A DNA stretch of 64,000 nucleotides. Source: Photobacterium rosenbergii. GTDB lineage: Bacteria > Pseudomonadota > Gammaproteobacteria > Enterobacterales > Vibrionaceae. The notes beneath the pieces are model-generated. The model made no database searches, was not told the origin of the DNA, and saw only the letters and a list, made by a program, of their open reading frames with translations. The position numbers and the translations under genes are program-made. Within the stretch, counting starts at the first letter, position 1. Each line of letters opens with the position of its first letter. This document shows positions 1-9,098 of the stretch, piece by piece. Location of the stretch: positions 111,426-175,425 of the forward strand of contig NZ_PYMB01000007.1 in NCBI RefSeq assembly GCF_003026455.1. The letters run 5' to 3'.

Positions 1-1
1 C

Positions 2-865
2 CGGTTATTCCATGGCCGTGGCCGTTGCTGGCCGGGACTTGAACAGCTGACTGTCGACTGGCTGAGTGGCCAAGTGCTGGTTTCACTCTTCAAAGAGCCG
101 TCAGAGGAGTTTCTGACACAACTGCACCGCTTGCTACAGAATTTGACTGATACGCCAGCGTGGCAGCAATCAGGCGCCAAGTCGCTACTTCTCCAGCATC
201 GTGACCGTCAAGGTTCGCCAATGGAAGTGTTGTGGGGTGAGAGCCGCGAGTATCAGGATGTGGTCGAAAATGGCCTTACGTTCAAACTGGATCTCGGCCG
301 CAAGCAGAACAACGGCTTATTCCTTGATATGCGCTATGGACGCGATTGGGTGATGCGCCATGCCGAAGGTAAACGCGTTTTGAACCTGTTCGCATACACC
401 TGTGGTTTCTCTGTTGCTGCGATTGCCGGTGGGGCAGAGCATGTGGTGAATCTAGATATGGCAAAAGCGGCGTTGAGCCGTGGCCGGGACAACCATCATC
501 TGAATAAGCACGACCTATCGAAGGTTAGCTTCCTTGGCCATGAGTTGTTCAAGTCATGGGGCAAGGTCCGCAAGCTGGGCCCTTATGATCTGATAATTAT
601 CGATCCGCCATCGTTCCAGAAAGGCAGTTTTGCCCTGACCAAGGATTATCAGAAAATCCTCCGTCGCCTGCCAGAATTGTTGACCGAGAACGGACAGGTA
701 CTGGCCTGCGTGAATGACCCAGGTGTGTCATCATCTTTCTTAATTGAGGGAATGGCTACCGAAGCACCGGAGCTTACCTACCAGCACCGTTTGGAAAACC
801 CGCCGGAGTTCAAAGATATTGACCCGGAAGGCGGGCTGAAAGTGCTGCTGTTTGAGCGTTCGTAA
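2..865 (+). CDS. Class I SAM-dependent methyltransferase (RlmI/RlmK-like, COG1092 type), 5'-truncated by the window edge
   Basis: Probably methylates RNA with S-adenosylmethionine; the substrate cannot be read from sequence. The frame is open back to base 2, and the residues upstream of the first internal GTG (74) look like genuine protein (RLFHGRGRCWPGLEQL), so the true start lies outside the window. About 287 residues are visible. A Rossmann motif I region (RVLNLFAYTCGFSVAAIAGG) is followed by an acidic strand end (VVNLDMA) and a DPPSF motif (IIIDPPSFQKG), the arrangement of the catalytic half of RlmI and RlmK. No PUA or THUMP domain is visible in the part present. The gene ends just before a clean terminator, so it is last in its transcript. 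Family call is solid; naming a specific rRNA target would be a guess. Confidence 0.8.
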   Translation, partial: RLFHGRGRCWPGLEQLTVDWLSGQVLVSLFKEPSEEFLTQLHRLLQNLTDTPAWQQSGAKSLLLQHRDRQGSPMEVLWGESREYQDVVENGLTFKLDLGRKQNNGLFLDMRYGRDWVMRHAEGKRVLNLFAYTCGFSVAAIAGGAEHVVNLDMAKAALSRGRDNHHLNKHDLSKVSFLGHELFKSWGKVRKLGPYDLIIIDPPSFQKGSFALTKDYQKILRRLPELLTENGQVLACVNDPGVSSSFLIEGMATEAPELTYQHRLENPPEFKDIDPEGGLKVLLFERS

Positions 866-880
866 AGACTATGAATTAAA

Positions 881-911
881 AGAAAAAACGCCAGCAATGC
901 TGGCGTTTTTT
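881..911 (+). terminator. Rho-independent terminator after the methyltransferase gene
   Basis: Perfect 8-bp stem CGCCAGCA/TGCTGGCG with a one-base loop, preceded by an A-run and followed by six T. It lies 16 to 46 bases past the stop codon. Confidence 0.9.
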
Positions 912-944
912 GTACATATGATGTGTTTGCCGTAATTTGTTGTA

Positions 945-1043
945 GGGCATAATTTCAAAACCTAACCGCCAGGGACGGCCCGGGCTGGCGTTCCAGGTTT
1001 GGAGCGACATGGATGTCTTTATGCGTTTTTGAAATTACTGCCC
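945..1043. repeat. 99-bp palindromic, MITE-like intergenic element
   Basis: The element is bounded by near-perfect terminal inverted repeats: GGGCATAATTTCAAAA at the left, and on the right a sequence whose complement reads GGGCAGTAATTTCAAAAA. A nested imperfect palindrome lies inside (CCTAACCGCCAG against CTGGCGTTCCAGG around GGCCCGGGC), followed by GGAGCGACATGGATGTC. It has no coding capacity and lies between the 3' ends of two convergent genes. The shape resembles small nonautonomous repeats of marine gammaproteobacteria. I found no second copy in the window, so its repeated nature is inferred from shape. Confidence 0.6.
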
Positions 1044-1068
1044 TGCAGCAAATATTATATTGGCGCTA

Positions 1069-1458
1069 TCAATTCGCTAACTGACTACACACATCTGCCG
1101 TGATTGGCTGGGTTACCATCGGGCGGCCACGCATATCCATGATCACGATATTGTAGTTAACCCCCTCGCTTACCATCGGGCTTAGCTCAGCGCTGTTACA
1201 GTAGTTAAGCGCAGCACTTTTGGCAGCTCGAGTAGGCGGCGTCTTACCACCACCACCATACAAAATGGTGATTTCGACAATGTTTTCCCGTGCTTGGGCT
1301 TTCATGATCTGGTATTGGTCAATCTTCTCGTACGGTGCCTTGTTGTTGATGGCCATCGCGCGAGCTTTTGCCATATCCAGAATGGCCTGCTGCTCTGCGT
1401 TTGATGCACAGCCTGCCAGCAGGGCAGCGCCGAGTAAAACGAGGGTGCGTTTTAGCAT
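1069..1458 (-). CDS. AspS/GspS-beta-type pilotin lipoprotein
   Basis: Likely an outer-membrane lipoprotein that escorts the type II secretion secretin GspD to the outer membrane. The 129-residue product begins with a lipoprotein signal peptide (MLKRTLVLLGAALLAGC; lipobox LAGC, lipidated Cys at about residue 17). The mature part carries the two cysteines typical of the AspS fold (ALNYC and ADVC). No gsp genes are in the window, which fits Vibrio, where aspS is unlinked from the secretion operon. It lies 22 bp downstream of yciI and may be cotranscribed with it. The family call rests on remembered similarity to Vibrio AspS; the alternative is an uncharacterised lipoprotein of the same fold. Confidence 0.65.
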   Translation of the reverse strand: MLKRTLVLLGAALLAGCASNAEQQAILDMAKARAMAINNKAPYEKIDQYQIMKAQARENIVEITILYGGGGKTPPTRAAKSAALNYCNSAELSPMVSEGVNYNIVIMDMRGRPMVTQPITADVCSQLAN

Positions 1459-1480
1459 AAGGTTGTTATCTCAAAATCGG

Positions 1481-1780
1481 TTATGGAAGTACTTTCTTGA
1501 ACGGCTTAACGATCACTTTTTCGTAGACGCCGGCTTCAATATAAGGGTCGGCATCGGCCCAAGTTTGGGCATCGTCAAGGGAGTTGAATTCAGCGATCAC
1601 GGTTGAGCCGGTAAAGCCTGCTTCACCCGGGTTCTCGCTATCAATCGCAGGCATTGGGCCCGCAACTAGCAAGCGGCCTTGCTGTTGGAGATCTTTCAGT
1701 CGTGCAAGGTGCTTTTCACGCACACTCAAGCGGCGCTCAAGGCTGTTTTCGACATCTTGGGAAAAAATAACGTACCACAT
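1481..1780 (-). CDS. yciI: YciI family protein
   Basis: Small cytoplasmic protein of the YciI/YCII family (dimeric alpha-beta barrel, ferredoxin-like fold). The biochemical role is not settled. The 99-residue length is normal. The sequence MWYVIFSQD...[21 protein letters not shown]...[35 protein letters not shown] shows the conserved GP and the [11 protein letters not shown] segment, with the His and Asp residues characteristic of the family. The start is supported by AAGGAG about nine bases upstream of the ATG. It lies between yciA and the pilotin gene on the same strand, but a terminator separates it from yciA. Confidence 0.9.
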   Translation of the reverse strand: MWYVIFSQDVENSLERRLSVREKHLARLKDLQQQGRLLVAGPMPAIDSENPGEAGFTGSTVIAEFNSLDDAQTWADADPYIEAGVYEKVIVKPFKKVLP

Positions 1781-1865
1781 GTAGCTCTCTCCTTGTAACT
1801 GCTGCCCTCAATAGATATTGGTGAAATTTGTAATGAGGCAGCAATGTGTGACAAATTTTTCCTAT

Positions 1866-1908
1866 CATAAATGAAAAAAAAAGCCCTAGCATTAGGATAG
1901 GACTTTTT
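1866..1908 (-). terminator. Terminator of the yciB-yciA transcript
   Basis: On the minus strand an AGTCCTA...TAGGGCT stem is followed by nine T. It lies between the yciA stop and the yciI start. One stem mismatch is present. Confidence 0.6.
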
Positions 1909-1985
1909 TGCGGAACTTTGCCAAAGTTTGACAATGTCGCTATGTGTAATGGGCGCTTTTTCTTTTGCTCACAGCGCTTTTGTGG

Positions 1986-2384
1986 CTAGTGCTTTTGCAC
2001 CGGACGCGGCCTGCCGTCAGCATCGATAGCAACATAGTTGAAGGTGGCGTCGCACACCATAAAGCGGTCTTCGATGTTTTCATCGCGTACTGGCTTGATC
2101 CAAACTTCAAGGTTGATGCTCATTGAAGTGCGGCCAATCTTGGTACATTCGCCATAGACACACACCACGTCACCCACACTGACGGGCTTTTTGAAGGTAA
2201 TGCTTGATACCGATACGGTAACGATACGGCCACCGGAGATTTCCTTGGCAAGGATACCACCCGCGAGGTCAAGTTGGGACATGATCCAGCCACCGAAAAT
2301 ATCACCGTTGGCATTGGTGTCGGCTGGCATGGCGAGAGTGCGGAGCAGCAGTTGCCCGCGTGGGATGTTGTTTTCTGATGTCAT
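1986..2384 (-). CDS. yciA: Acyl-CoA thioesterase YciA
   Basis: Hotdog-fold thioesterase that hydrolyses a broad range of acyl-CoAs in the cytoplasm, thought to help free CoA and tune membrane lipid supply. The 132-residue length matches E. coli YciA. The family signature ADTNANGDIFGGWIMSQLD contains the catalytic Asp and the following helix, and RIVTVSVSSITFKKPVSVGDVVCVYGE is the central strand region. It starts 14 bp after the yciB stop, so the two form an operon as in E. coli. No oddities seen. Confidence 0.95.
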   Translation of the reverse strand: MTSENNIPRGQLLLRTLAMPADTNANGDIFGGWIMSQLDLAGGILAKEISGGRIVTVSVSSITFKKPVSVGDVVCVYGECTKIGRTSMSINLEVWIKPVRDENIEDRFMVCDATFNYVAIDADGRPRPVQKH

Positions 2385-2398
2385 GTTGCGACTCTGTA

Positions 2399-2938
2399 CT
2401 ACTCTGAATCAGGTTCTTTTGGCATATGGTGGTAAATATAGCCGCCGGTGGCAATGGTGAAGATCAAAGTCAGGATCAATAACCCAAAGACTTTGAAATT
2501 AACCCACACATCTAGCGGCAAACGGAAGGCAATATAGACATTCACGACGGCACATACAACGAAAAACAGTGCCCAAGCACCGTTGATCCTGTTCCAGACA
2601 GCGTCCGGTAGTTCCAATTCTTTGCCTAACATGCCCTTAATCAGCGGCTTACCCATGTACTGGCTGATAGCAAGCCCAGCGGCAAAAATCCCGTAGACGA
2701 TGGTGACTTTCCATTTGATGAAGTTGTCGTCGTGCAGGAAAATTGTCAGCCCGCCGAATACCGCCACCATCACAAAGGTGACCAGCTGCATCTTTTCTAC
2801 TTTTTTATACAGCACCCAAGTTACCGTAATTTGAATGGCGGTCGCGATAATCAAGGCACCGGTCGCGACATAGATGTCGTGGGTTTTATAGAGAATAAAG
2901 AATACGACCAGAGGAATAAAATCAATCAGTTGCTTCAT
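2399..2938 (-). CDS. yciB: Inner membrane protein YciB (septation protein A family)
   Basis: Integral inner-membrane protein linked in E. coli to envelope integrity and septation through interaction with elongation and division proteins. I place the start at the ATG at 2938 ([18 protein letters not shown]). This gives 179 residues, the E. coli length; an in-frame start seven codons upstream is possible, but that stretch is not conserved. Five hydrophobic segments are visible, with the family sequences [35 protein letters not shown] and a charged C-terminus. No strong Shine-Dalgarno sequence is seen for either start. First gene of the yciB-yciA pair. Confidence 0.93.
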   Translation of the reverse strand: MKQLIDFIPLVVFFILYKTHDIYVATGALIIATAIQITVTWVLYKKVEKMQLVTFVMVAVFGGLTIFLHDDNFIKWKVTIVYGIFAAGLAISQYMGKPLIKGMLGKELELPDAVWNRINGAWALFFVVCAVVNVYIAFRLPLDVWVNFKVFGLLILTLIFTIATGGYIYHHMPKEPDSE

Positions 2939-2986
2939 GTTGATAGCCATAAAATACATATAAGCTGCTTATAGTATATCAATAAG

Positions 2987-3016
2987 CAAAAGGCTGCAGG
3001 TTTAACCCTGCAGCCT
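2987..3016 (-). terminator. Terminator of the DAACS symporter gene
   Basis: Ten-base perfect stem AGGCTGCAGG/CCTGCAGCCT with a six-base loop; a TTTT run follows on the minus strand. It lies 42 bp past the symporter stop. Confidence 0.85.
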
Positions 3017-3057
3017 CCGGTCTGTAATACTGTTTGTATTACTTTGTATTGAGTAGC

Positions 3058-4317
3058 CTAGACGCGATGGCTGGACTCTGGCTCCGGCGTGTCCTGCGGC
3101 GCATCGTTGATCATGTTATCGACAATGACTGCACAAGCGGCATCACCGGTGATGTTAAGTGCAGTACGGATCATGTCGAAGATACGGTCAAGGGCAAACA
3201 ACAGCGGTAGGCCTTCGATGGGAATACCCGCTGCCAGCAATACTGCGACAACCAAGAAAGACGGACCCGGTACACCAGCCTGACCAACAGCACCCAGTGT
3301 TGATGTCACAATAATGGCGATGTAAGCCCCCATACCCAGCTCGACATTGAACATTTGGGCAAAGAAGACAGCAACCAGACCGTAGTAAATGGCATTGCCA
3401 CTCATATTGATGGTTGCACCCAGCGGCAATACGAATGAAGCAGTCGAGTTTTTCACGCCCAGCTCTTCTTCACACACTTCCATGGTAACAGGCAGGGTTG
3501 CCATGGAAGAAGCTGTCGATAGGGCAACAGCCTGTGGTTTCTTCATTGCTGACAAGAACTTCAGCGGCGACGTCTTGCTGAAGGCTTTGATCATTGCCGG
3601 GTAGAAGATGAAACCGTAAATCAAGATAGCAATCACGTAGACCACGAATAGCTTGAATACCACCATCAGTGCGCCAAAGCCGAAGGTACCTACCGCATCA
3701 GCCATCAGACCGAATACGCCAAGAGGGGCAACCTTCATTACAACGTTGATCATCCATACCATGGCATCAACAATGGCATTTACACCGTTGATCAATGGGT
3801 CACGGCGTTCTTTTTCCAGCTTCGAAACAGCAATACCGAAGAAAAGGCAGAAAACCAAAATTTGTAGGATATTTGCTTCATTCAGTGACTGGAAAACGTT
3901 GGTCGGGATCATGCCGAGTACGGTAGCCCAGAAGGTTGGCATCTCACCTTTATCGGCATAGACGTTAGAGAACATCCCCTCTACGCCAGTCATGTCGACG
4001 CCGACACCTGGCTGGAAGACCACACCCATGAATAGGGCCAAGGCAACCGCAACCGCTGATGTCAGGCCGAAAAAGCCCAGGGTAGACAAGCCGACTTTAC
4101 CTGCTGATTGGCTACTGCCAAGCCCAGCAGCACCGGAGATAATGGCGACGGCGACCAAAGGGATCACCAACATTTTGATTAAGTGGATGAAGATGCTGCC
4201 TAGCGGGGCGAACATACTTGCAGACTGGCCCATCATCGCGCCGACGAGGGTTCCCACACACATGGCAATGACGACCTGCACGCCAATATTGCCAAACAGT
4301 CCTTTTTCTTTTAACAC
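3058..4317 (-). CDS. Dicarboxylate/amino acid:cation symporter (DAACS, glutamate transporter fold)
   Basis: Inner-membrane carrier of the DAACS/SLC1 family, 419 residues, probably importing an acidic amino acid or dicarboxylate with Na+ or H+. Landmarks: the serine-rich HP1 tip STASSMATLP; the TM7 unwound region as GATINMSGNAIYY, where the family norm is NMDGT; HP2 region GAVGQAGVPGPSF; and TM8 ALDRIFDMIRTALNITGD. In TM8 the residues matching GltPh D390, D394, R397, T398, N401 and D405 are all kept. Retained D394 and R397 argue for an amino-acid substrate with an acidic side chain. The changed NMDGT motif affects residues that help bind Na+ in GltPh, so ion coupling may differ. Single-gene unit with its own terminator. 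Confidence 0.88.
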   Translation of the reverse strand: MLKEKGLFGNIGVQVVIAMCVGTLVGAMMGQSASMFAPLGSIFIHLIKMLVIPLVAVAIISGAAGLGSSQSAGKVGLSTLGFFGLTSAVAVALALFMGVVFQPGVGVDMTGVEGMFSNVYADKGEMPTFWATVLGMIPTNVFQSLNEANILQILVFCLFFGIAVSKLEKERRDPLINGVNAIVDAMVWMINVVMKVAPLGVFGLMADAVGTFGFGALMVVFKLFVVYVIAILIYGFIFYPAMIKAFSKTSPLKFLSAMKKPQAVALSTASSMATLPVTMEVCEEELGVKNSTASFVLPLGATINMSGNAIYYGLVAVFFAQMFNVELGMGAYIAIIVTSTLGAVGQAGVPGPSFLVVAVLLAAGIPIEGLPLLFALDRIFDMIRTALNITGDAACAVIVDNMINDAPQDTPEPESSHRV

Positions 4318-4593
4318 GGTTAGATACCTCAGTTGTGTTCGATATTATTCGCAAAGCAATGGGTATAAAAAACATTGGTAATTTGTTTTGTAATTGTACT
4401 AAATGTTAACCCGATATTTTGCGCGTGTGTTTTTACACGGAAATATCATCTTTATCAATCTTTCTTTTACTTGATTGGTGTTATTGCCTTTCAAACTTGC
4501 AATTTGTTTGTACCTGGCCTTAACAAGTTGGTTACTGTATGGGGGAAGGAGGAAGAGATCTTTGATCTTGCACCAGAAAATATCAGGGAGATG
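4318..4593. other. Intergenic region between symporter promoter side and trp terminator
   Basis: AT-rich and without a convincing gene. It must hold the promoter of the leftward symporter gene, but I see no unambiguous -35/-10 pair. A rightward open frame running through it into trpA is rejected as an antisense shadow. Confidence 0.6.
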
Positions 4594-4630
4594 CAAAAAG
4601 CCGCCCACAGAGTGACCTGGGGCGGCTTTT
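4594..4630 (-). terminator. Terminator of the trp operon
   Basis: On the minus strand AGCCGCCCC...GGGCGGCT with flanking A and T runs, starting about 27 bp beyond the trpA stop. The flanking A/T runs make it potentially bidirectional. Confidence 0.9.
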
Positions 4631-4656
4631 GTGTTTATAGCTTAACGCCGGAAAGG

Positions 4657-5466
4657 TTAGCCTTTGCGGGTTGCTGCCTTCATGTTGCTGATAAAGCTAT
4701 GCATATTGCTGAGCATAGCATCATGATCATCAAGGTTGTTCTCAATCACTTTCACCACGGCAGAACCAGAAATGGCACCTGCAGCACCGGCTTCAATCGC
4801 TTCGGCAACTTGCTGCGGCTCTGAAATACCAAAGCCAAGCAGTGCTGGTGGTGCATTGTGCGTCTTCAGGCTTTCCAGCAGGTGGTTGATTGGCGCACCT
4901 GCTTTGGTTTCAGTACCGGTTACACCGGCGCGTGATAGCAGGTAGGTATAACCACCACCGAACTCAGACACCGTTTTCAATGTATCTTCATCAGCATTTG
5001 GCGGGGCGATGAAGATTGGGTGGATGCCGTGCTTAGCTGCCGCGTTACGGAACTCTTCAGACTCTTTTAGCGGCACATCGGCAACAAGAACCGAGTCGAC
5101 ACCCGCTTTTGCGCACTGTTGGTAGAAGTTTTCGATACCATTGGTGAACACCAGGTTGGCGTACATCAGAAGGCCAATTGGCATGTCAGGATACTTAGCG
5201 CGGATCTGGCTCAACAGATCAAAACAGACGGCTGGGGTAGTGCCAGATTCCATAGCACGGATTGTTGCACCCTGGATAGTTGGGCCATCAGCCAGCGGAT
5301 CAGAGAATGGGATCCCTAGCTCCAGTGCGTCGGCACCGGCTTCTACCAAGGTTTCAATGATTTTCAGTGATTGCTCCGGGTTCGGATCACCGATTGTAAC
5401 AAAAGGAACAAATGCGCCTTCGTTTTTCGCCGCCAGGCGGTCAAATTGGGCTTGGTAACGATCCAT
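4657..5466 (-). CDS. trpA: Tryptophan synthase alpha subunit
   Basis: Cleaves indole-3-glycerol phosphate to indole and glyceraldehyde 3-phosphate; the indole is channelled to TrpB in the alpha2-beta2 complex. TIM barrel of 269 residues (E. coli 268). The catalytic Glu is in [11 protein letters not shown] and the catalytic Asp in [12 protein letters not shown]; the phosphate-binding GISEP and [11 protein letters not shown] stretches are present. The ATG overlaps the trpB stop by one base (TAATG), implying translational coupling and equal subunit output. Last gene of the operon. Confidence 0.98.
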   Translation of the reverse strand: MDRYQAQFDRLAAKNEGAFVPFVTIGDPNPEQSLKIIETLVEAGADALELGIPFSDPLADGPTIQGATIRAMESGTTPAVCFDLLSQIRAKYPDMPIGLLMYANLVFTNGIENFYQQCAKAGVDSVLVADVPLKESEEFRNAAAKHGIHPIFIAPPNADEDTLKTVSEFGGGYTYLLSRAGVTGTETKAGAPINHLLESLKTHNAPPALLGFGISEPQQVAEAIEAGAAGAISGSAVVKVIENNLDDHDAMLSNMHSFISNMKAATRKG

Positions 5467-6656
5467 TACAGCACTCCTTTTGCATCTAGAATATCGTGTA
5501 CGGTGAAAATATCTTTGTCGCCACGGCCTGATAGGTTAACGACCAGCAGCTGTTCTTTTTCTGGGTTGGCTTTGATCATCTTCAAGGCATGGGCCAGTGC
5601 GTGGGCTGACTCAAGTGCCGGGATGATACCTTCGCTGCGGGCAAGCTCTTGGAAGGCTTCCAGTGCTTCGTCATCGGTGACGGCTTCGTATTCGGCACGG
5701 CCAATAGCGTTGAGGTGGGCGTGCTGAGGGCCGACAGACGGGAAGTCCAGGCCGGCAGAAACAGAGTAAGACTCTTCAACCTGGCCATGTTCGTCCTGCA
5801 TCAGAGGTGCTTTCATACCGAAGAAAATACCTAGCTTACCGTGTTTCAGCGGCGCGCCGTGCATGTCGGTATCGAGGCCTTTACCTGCCGGCTCAACACC
5901 AATCAGGCCAACACTTTGCTCGTCGATGAAGTCCGAGAACATACCGATAGCATTCGAGCCACCGCCGACACAGGCGATAACGGCATCAGGTAGGCGGCCT
6001 TCTTTCTCAAGGATCTGGGCTTTGGTTTCTTCACCGATGATGTGCTGGAATTCACGCACGATGGTCGGGAACGGGTGAGGACCGGCAGCAGTACCTAGCA
6101 GGTAGTGCGCTTTGTCGTAAGTGGCTGTCCAGTCACGCATCGCTTCGTTACAGGCATCTTTCAATGTTGCCGAGCCTGAATGGACTGGGATCACTTCGGC
6201 ACCCATCAGCTTCATGCGAAATACGTTAGGGCTCTGGCGCTCAACGTCTTTGGCACCCATGTAAACACGACACTTAAGACCCAGTAGCGCACAAGCCAAT
6301 GCTGTGGCAACACCGTGTTGGCCCGCGCCGGTTTCGGCGATGATTTCATCTTTGCCCATACGCTTAGCCAGTAGGGCCTGACCCAATACCTGGTTGGTTT
6401 TGTGGGCACCACCGTGCAGTAGGTCTTCGCGCTTAAGGTAAAGCTTGGTCTTGGTGCCTTTGGTTAGGTTTTGGCACAAAGTCAGCGCTGTTGGACGACC
6501 GGCGTACTCTTTTAGCAAGTCGATAAATTCTTTCTGGAAGCTAGGGTCTTGCTGGGCTTCAACAAACGCTGCTTCAAGCTGGTCTAGGGCTGGCACGAGG
6601 ATCTGTGGGACGTACTGGCCACCGAACTCGCCGAAGTAGGCACTAATCTTACTCAT
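5466..6656 (-). CDS. trpB: Tryptophan synthase beta subunit
   Basis: PLP enzyme that condenses indole with serine to give tryptophan. 396 residues, the standard TrpB1 length. The PLP lysine lies in [22 protein letters not shown], the phosphate-binding loop is [12 protein letters not shown], and the activating Glu is in [13 protein letters not shown]. It starts 12 bp after trpCF and overlaps trpA by one base. The serine co-substrate comes from the pathway that includes serC, also in this window. Confidence 0.98.
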   Translation of the reverse strand: MSKISAYFGEFGGQYVPQILVPALDQLEAAFVEAQQDPSFQKEFIDLLKEYAGRPTALTLCQNLTKGTKTKLYLKREDLLHGGAHKTNQVLGQALLAKRMGKDEIIAETGAGQHGVATALACALLGLKCRVYMGAKDVERQSPNVFRMKLMGAEVIPVHSGSATLKDACNEAMRDWTATYDKAHYLLGTAAGPHPFPTIVREFQHIIGEETKAQILEKEGRLPDAVIACVGGGSNAIGMFSDFIDEQSVGLIGVEPAGKGLDTDMHGAPLKHGKLGIFFGMKAPLMQDEHGQVEESYSVSAGLDFPSVGPQHAHLNAIGRAEYEAVTDDEALEAFQELARSEGIIPALESAHALAHALKMIKANPEKEQLLVVNLSGRGDKDIFTVHDILDAKGVL

Positions 6657-6668
6657 GGTTTATTTTCC

Positions 6669-8039
6669 TTAATACTTTCTGATAGCCGCGAAAGCCGCTT
6701 TCAATTTTGTTGGGTCTTTTTTGCCGGGCTTACTCTCTACACCGGAATTCAAATCCAGTCCCCGGCAGCCAAGGTGGGCTGCTTCGCAGACGTTGTCCGG
6801 GTTAAGGCCACCGGCCAGCATGGTGATTTGCTTTTGAACGCTAGGAATCAGGCTCCAATCAAAGGCAACACCCGTGCCTCCAGATTGGTTACCGACCTTG
6901 CTATCTAGCAAGTGACGGTCGACCTGCCACTGACCAAGGTCTGGTGCTTTTTCAGTCACGCCGTGGGCTTTCCAGATTTCACACTCTGCAGGTAGCTGGC
7001 CTTTTAGGGCTGCAATATAGTCGTGGTCTTCATCGCCATGAAGCTGAACCGCTGACAGAGATAGCGCCTCGGCAGCTTTAGCGACAGCCTCTGGGTCAGC
7101 ATTGCGGAATACACCGACATATTTCAGTGGCGCACCGCTCATCACCATGCGGGCCTGCTCGATGTCGACATGGCGTGGCGAGCCAGACACAAAGATAAGG
7201 CCACCGTAAACCGCACCGCTCTGGTAGGCAGCTGCAGCATCATCGGCATGGGTTAGACCACAAACTTTGTTGTCACCTAGCAATACACGACGAACTGCCA
7301 GCTCAAGGTTGTCTTCAGCCATCAGCGAGCTACCGATCAAAAAGCCGTTGGCATAAGCCGACAGGTCACGTACCTGCTGGTTGTTGTAGATCCCAGATTC
7401 TGAAATCACAATCGTTCCTTCCGGAAGGCGTGGGGCTAGCTCTTTGGTACGGTTCAGATCAATGCTGAGATCGCGCAGGTTGCGGTTGTTGATCCCCACC
7501 ACCTTGGCCTTGAGGGCAATCGCACGCTCAAGCTCCTCTTCATTACTGACTTCCGTCAGGATACCAAGGTTAAGCTGCTCGGCAACCTCGGCCAGTTCAC
7601 GGTATTCATCATCGTTCAATACCGACAGCATTAGCAAAATGGCATCGGCATTGTAGTGGCGCGCAAGGTAGACCTGATAGGTATCAATCATGAAGTCTTT
7701 GCAAAGCACCGGCTGGCGAACTTGGTTACGCACCACTGGCAGGAAGTCAAAGTTACCTTGGAAGTACTTCTCATCGGTCAATACCGAGATAGCACTGGCA
7801 TGGCCGTTGTACACCTGGGCGATCATGTTGAGGTCAAAGTCTTCGCGGATCAGGCCTTTTGACGGTGATGCTTTTTTACATTCCAGGATAAATGCCGCCT
7901 GATCGCCCGATAGTGCGTCGTAGAAGCTGCGGTCACTCGGGATTAGGCTGTCTTTGAACGATGCTAGTGGTTGCTCAGATTTACGTGCATCAACCCAAAT
8001 ACGTTTGTCGGCGACAATTTTAGCTAGAACTGTTTCCAT
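6669..8039 (-). CDS. trpCF: Bifunctional indole-3-glycerol-phosphate synthase / phosphoribosylanthranilate isomerase
   Basis: Two fused TIM barrels catalysing consecutive steps of tryptophan synthesis. The N-terminal half is IGPS (FILECKKASPSKGLI, KDFMIDTYQ, ISESGI); the C-terminal half is PRAI (KVCGLTHADDAAAA, FVSGSPRHVD, QLHGDED, GLDLNSGVESKPGKKD). I use the ATG at 8039 (METVLAKIVADKR), with GAGG six bases upstream and one base after the trpD stop, giving 456 residues (E. coli fusion about 452). An upstream in-frame start inside trpD is unlikely. Fusion of C and F with unfused G and D is the usual Vibrio arrangement. Confidence 0.97.
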   Translation of the reverse strand: METVLAKIVADKRIWVDARKSEQPLASFKDSLIPSDRSFYDALSGDQAAFILECKKASPSKGLIREDFDLNMIAQVYNGHASAISVLTDEKYFQGNFDFLPVVRNQVRQPVLCKDFMIDTYQVYLARHYNADAILLMLSVLNDDEYRELAEVAEQLNLGILTEVSNEEELERAIALKAKVVGINNRNLRDLSIDLNRTKELAPRLPEGTIVISESGIYNNQQVRDLSAYANGFLIGSSLMAEDNLELAVRRVLLGDNKVCGLTHADDAAAAYQSGAVYGGLIFVSGSPRHVDIEQARMVMSGAPLKYVGVFRNADPEAVAKAAEALSLSAVQLHGDEDHDYIAALKGQLPAECEIWKAHGVTEKAPDLGQWQVDRHLLDSKVGNQSGGTGVAFDWSLIPSVQKQITMLAGGLNPDNVCEAAHLGCRGLDLNSGVESKPGKKDPTKLKAAFAAIRKY

Positions 8040-8040
8040 T

Positions 8041-9051
8041 TTAACCTCGTGCTGCAAGTTGGCCGACAAGCTCAAAGGCTTTGCCTGATTTCATGACATT
8101 GATGGCCTTCTCGGCATTGGCCTTGAGATCTTCTTGGCCAAACAGGCGAAGAAGCAGGGCCACGTTGACGGCGACAGCGCCCATTTGGGCATCGGTCCCT
8201 TTACCGGTCAGGATATTGGTAATAATGGCACGGTTTTCTTCCGGCTCACCACCCTTGATCGCTTCAAGCGGGTGGCTTTCAAGACCAAAGTCAGCAGGGG
8301 TTAAGGTGTACTCGGTGATTTCACCGTTGATGATTTCTGCCACTGTGGTTTCACCGTGGATAGCCACTTCGTCCAGGCCGCTGCCGTGGACAACTGCGGC
8401 ACGTTTCATACCCATTGCTGCCATGGTTTCGGCAATCGGGCGAACCAGTGAAGCGTCGTAGACACCCATTAGCTCGATGTTAGGGCGAGCCGGGTTAATC
8501 AAAGGACCCAGCACATTGAAAATGGTACGGGTTTTCAGGGTTTGGCGAACCGGCATCGCATGGCGTACGCCGCCGTGGTACTCAGGTGCGAACAAGAAGC
8601 AGACACCAAGGTCGTCAAGGGCTTCGCGGGCCGTCTCCGGTTTCATGGCAAGGTTGATGCCGAATTTGTCCAGCAGATCAGAAGAGCCTGACTTGCTAGA
8701 GACGCCACGGTTGCCGTGTTTGGCAACCTTAACGCCACAGGCGGCAGCCACGAAAGCTGCCGTGGTCGAAATATTGATGGTATTAGCACCGTCGCCGCCG
8801 GTACCGACGATGTCGGCAAAGTCGTACTCAGGGCTTGGGAACGGGTTGGCATTGGCCAGCAGTGCTTTGGCGGCACCGGCGATTTCAGCTGGGGTCTCGC
8901 CTTTGATTTTCAGTGCTGTCAGTACCGCCGAGAGCAGTACTGGCTCAACTTCGCCTTTTATAATGGCGTCAAACAGGGTTTGGCTTTCTTCTTGGCTCAG
9001 TGCCTGTTGGTCGTAAAGCTTGTTGGCAATGGTGTAGATGGTCGCATCCAT
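8041..9051 (-). CDS. trpD: Anthranilate phosphoribosyltransferase
   Basis: Transfers phosphoribosyl from PRPP to anthranilate. 336 residues, the length of a free-standing TrpD. The PRPP-binding [15 protein letters not shown], the anthranilate-site [15 protein letters not shown] and the [13 protein letters not shown] stretch are intact. In E. coli this domain is fused behind TrpG; here it is separate, with a 47-bp gap after trpG, so this is a native split rather than a frameshift. One base separates its stop from trpCF. Confidence 0.97.
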   Translation of the reverse strand: MDATIYTIANKLYDQQALSQEESQTLFDAIIKGEVEPVLLSAVLTALKIKGETPAEIAGAAKALLANANPFPSPEYDFADIVGTGGDGANTINISTTAAFVAAACGVKVAKHGNRGVSSKSGSSDLLDKFGINLAMKPETAREALDDLGVCFLFAPEYHGGVRHAMPVRQTLKTRTIFNVLGPLINPARPNIELMGVYDASLVRPIAETMAAMGMKRAAVVHGSGLDEVAIHGETTVAEIINGEITEYTLTPADFGLESHPLEAIKGGEPEENRAIITNILTGKGTDAQMGAVAVNVALLLRLFGQEDLKANAEKAINVMKSGKAFELVGQLAARG

Positions 9052-9098
9052 AATAAAAATCCTTGTTGTCTATACCGGCTGATTATTGGTTCGGCTCA

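Noticed and set aside
1220..1606. 128-codon plus-strand frame
   Set aside because: Antisense shadow of the pilotin and yciI genes; composition is not protein-like.
4375..4824. 149-codon plus-strand frame running from the symporter promoter into trpA
   Set aside because: It crosses the trp terminator and the 3' end of trpA antisense, and has no family resemblance.
9052..9098. Possible frameshift separating trpG from trpD
   Set aside because: TrpG and TrpD are complete free-standing proteins with their own starts; split genes are normal in Vibrionaceae.
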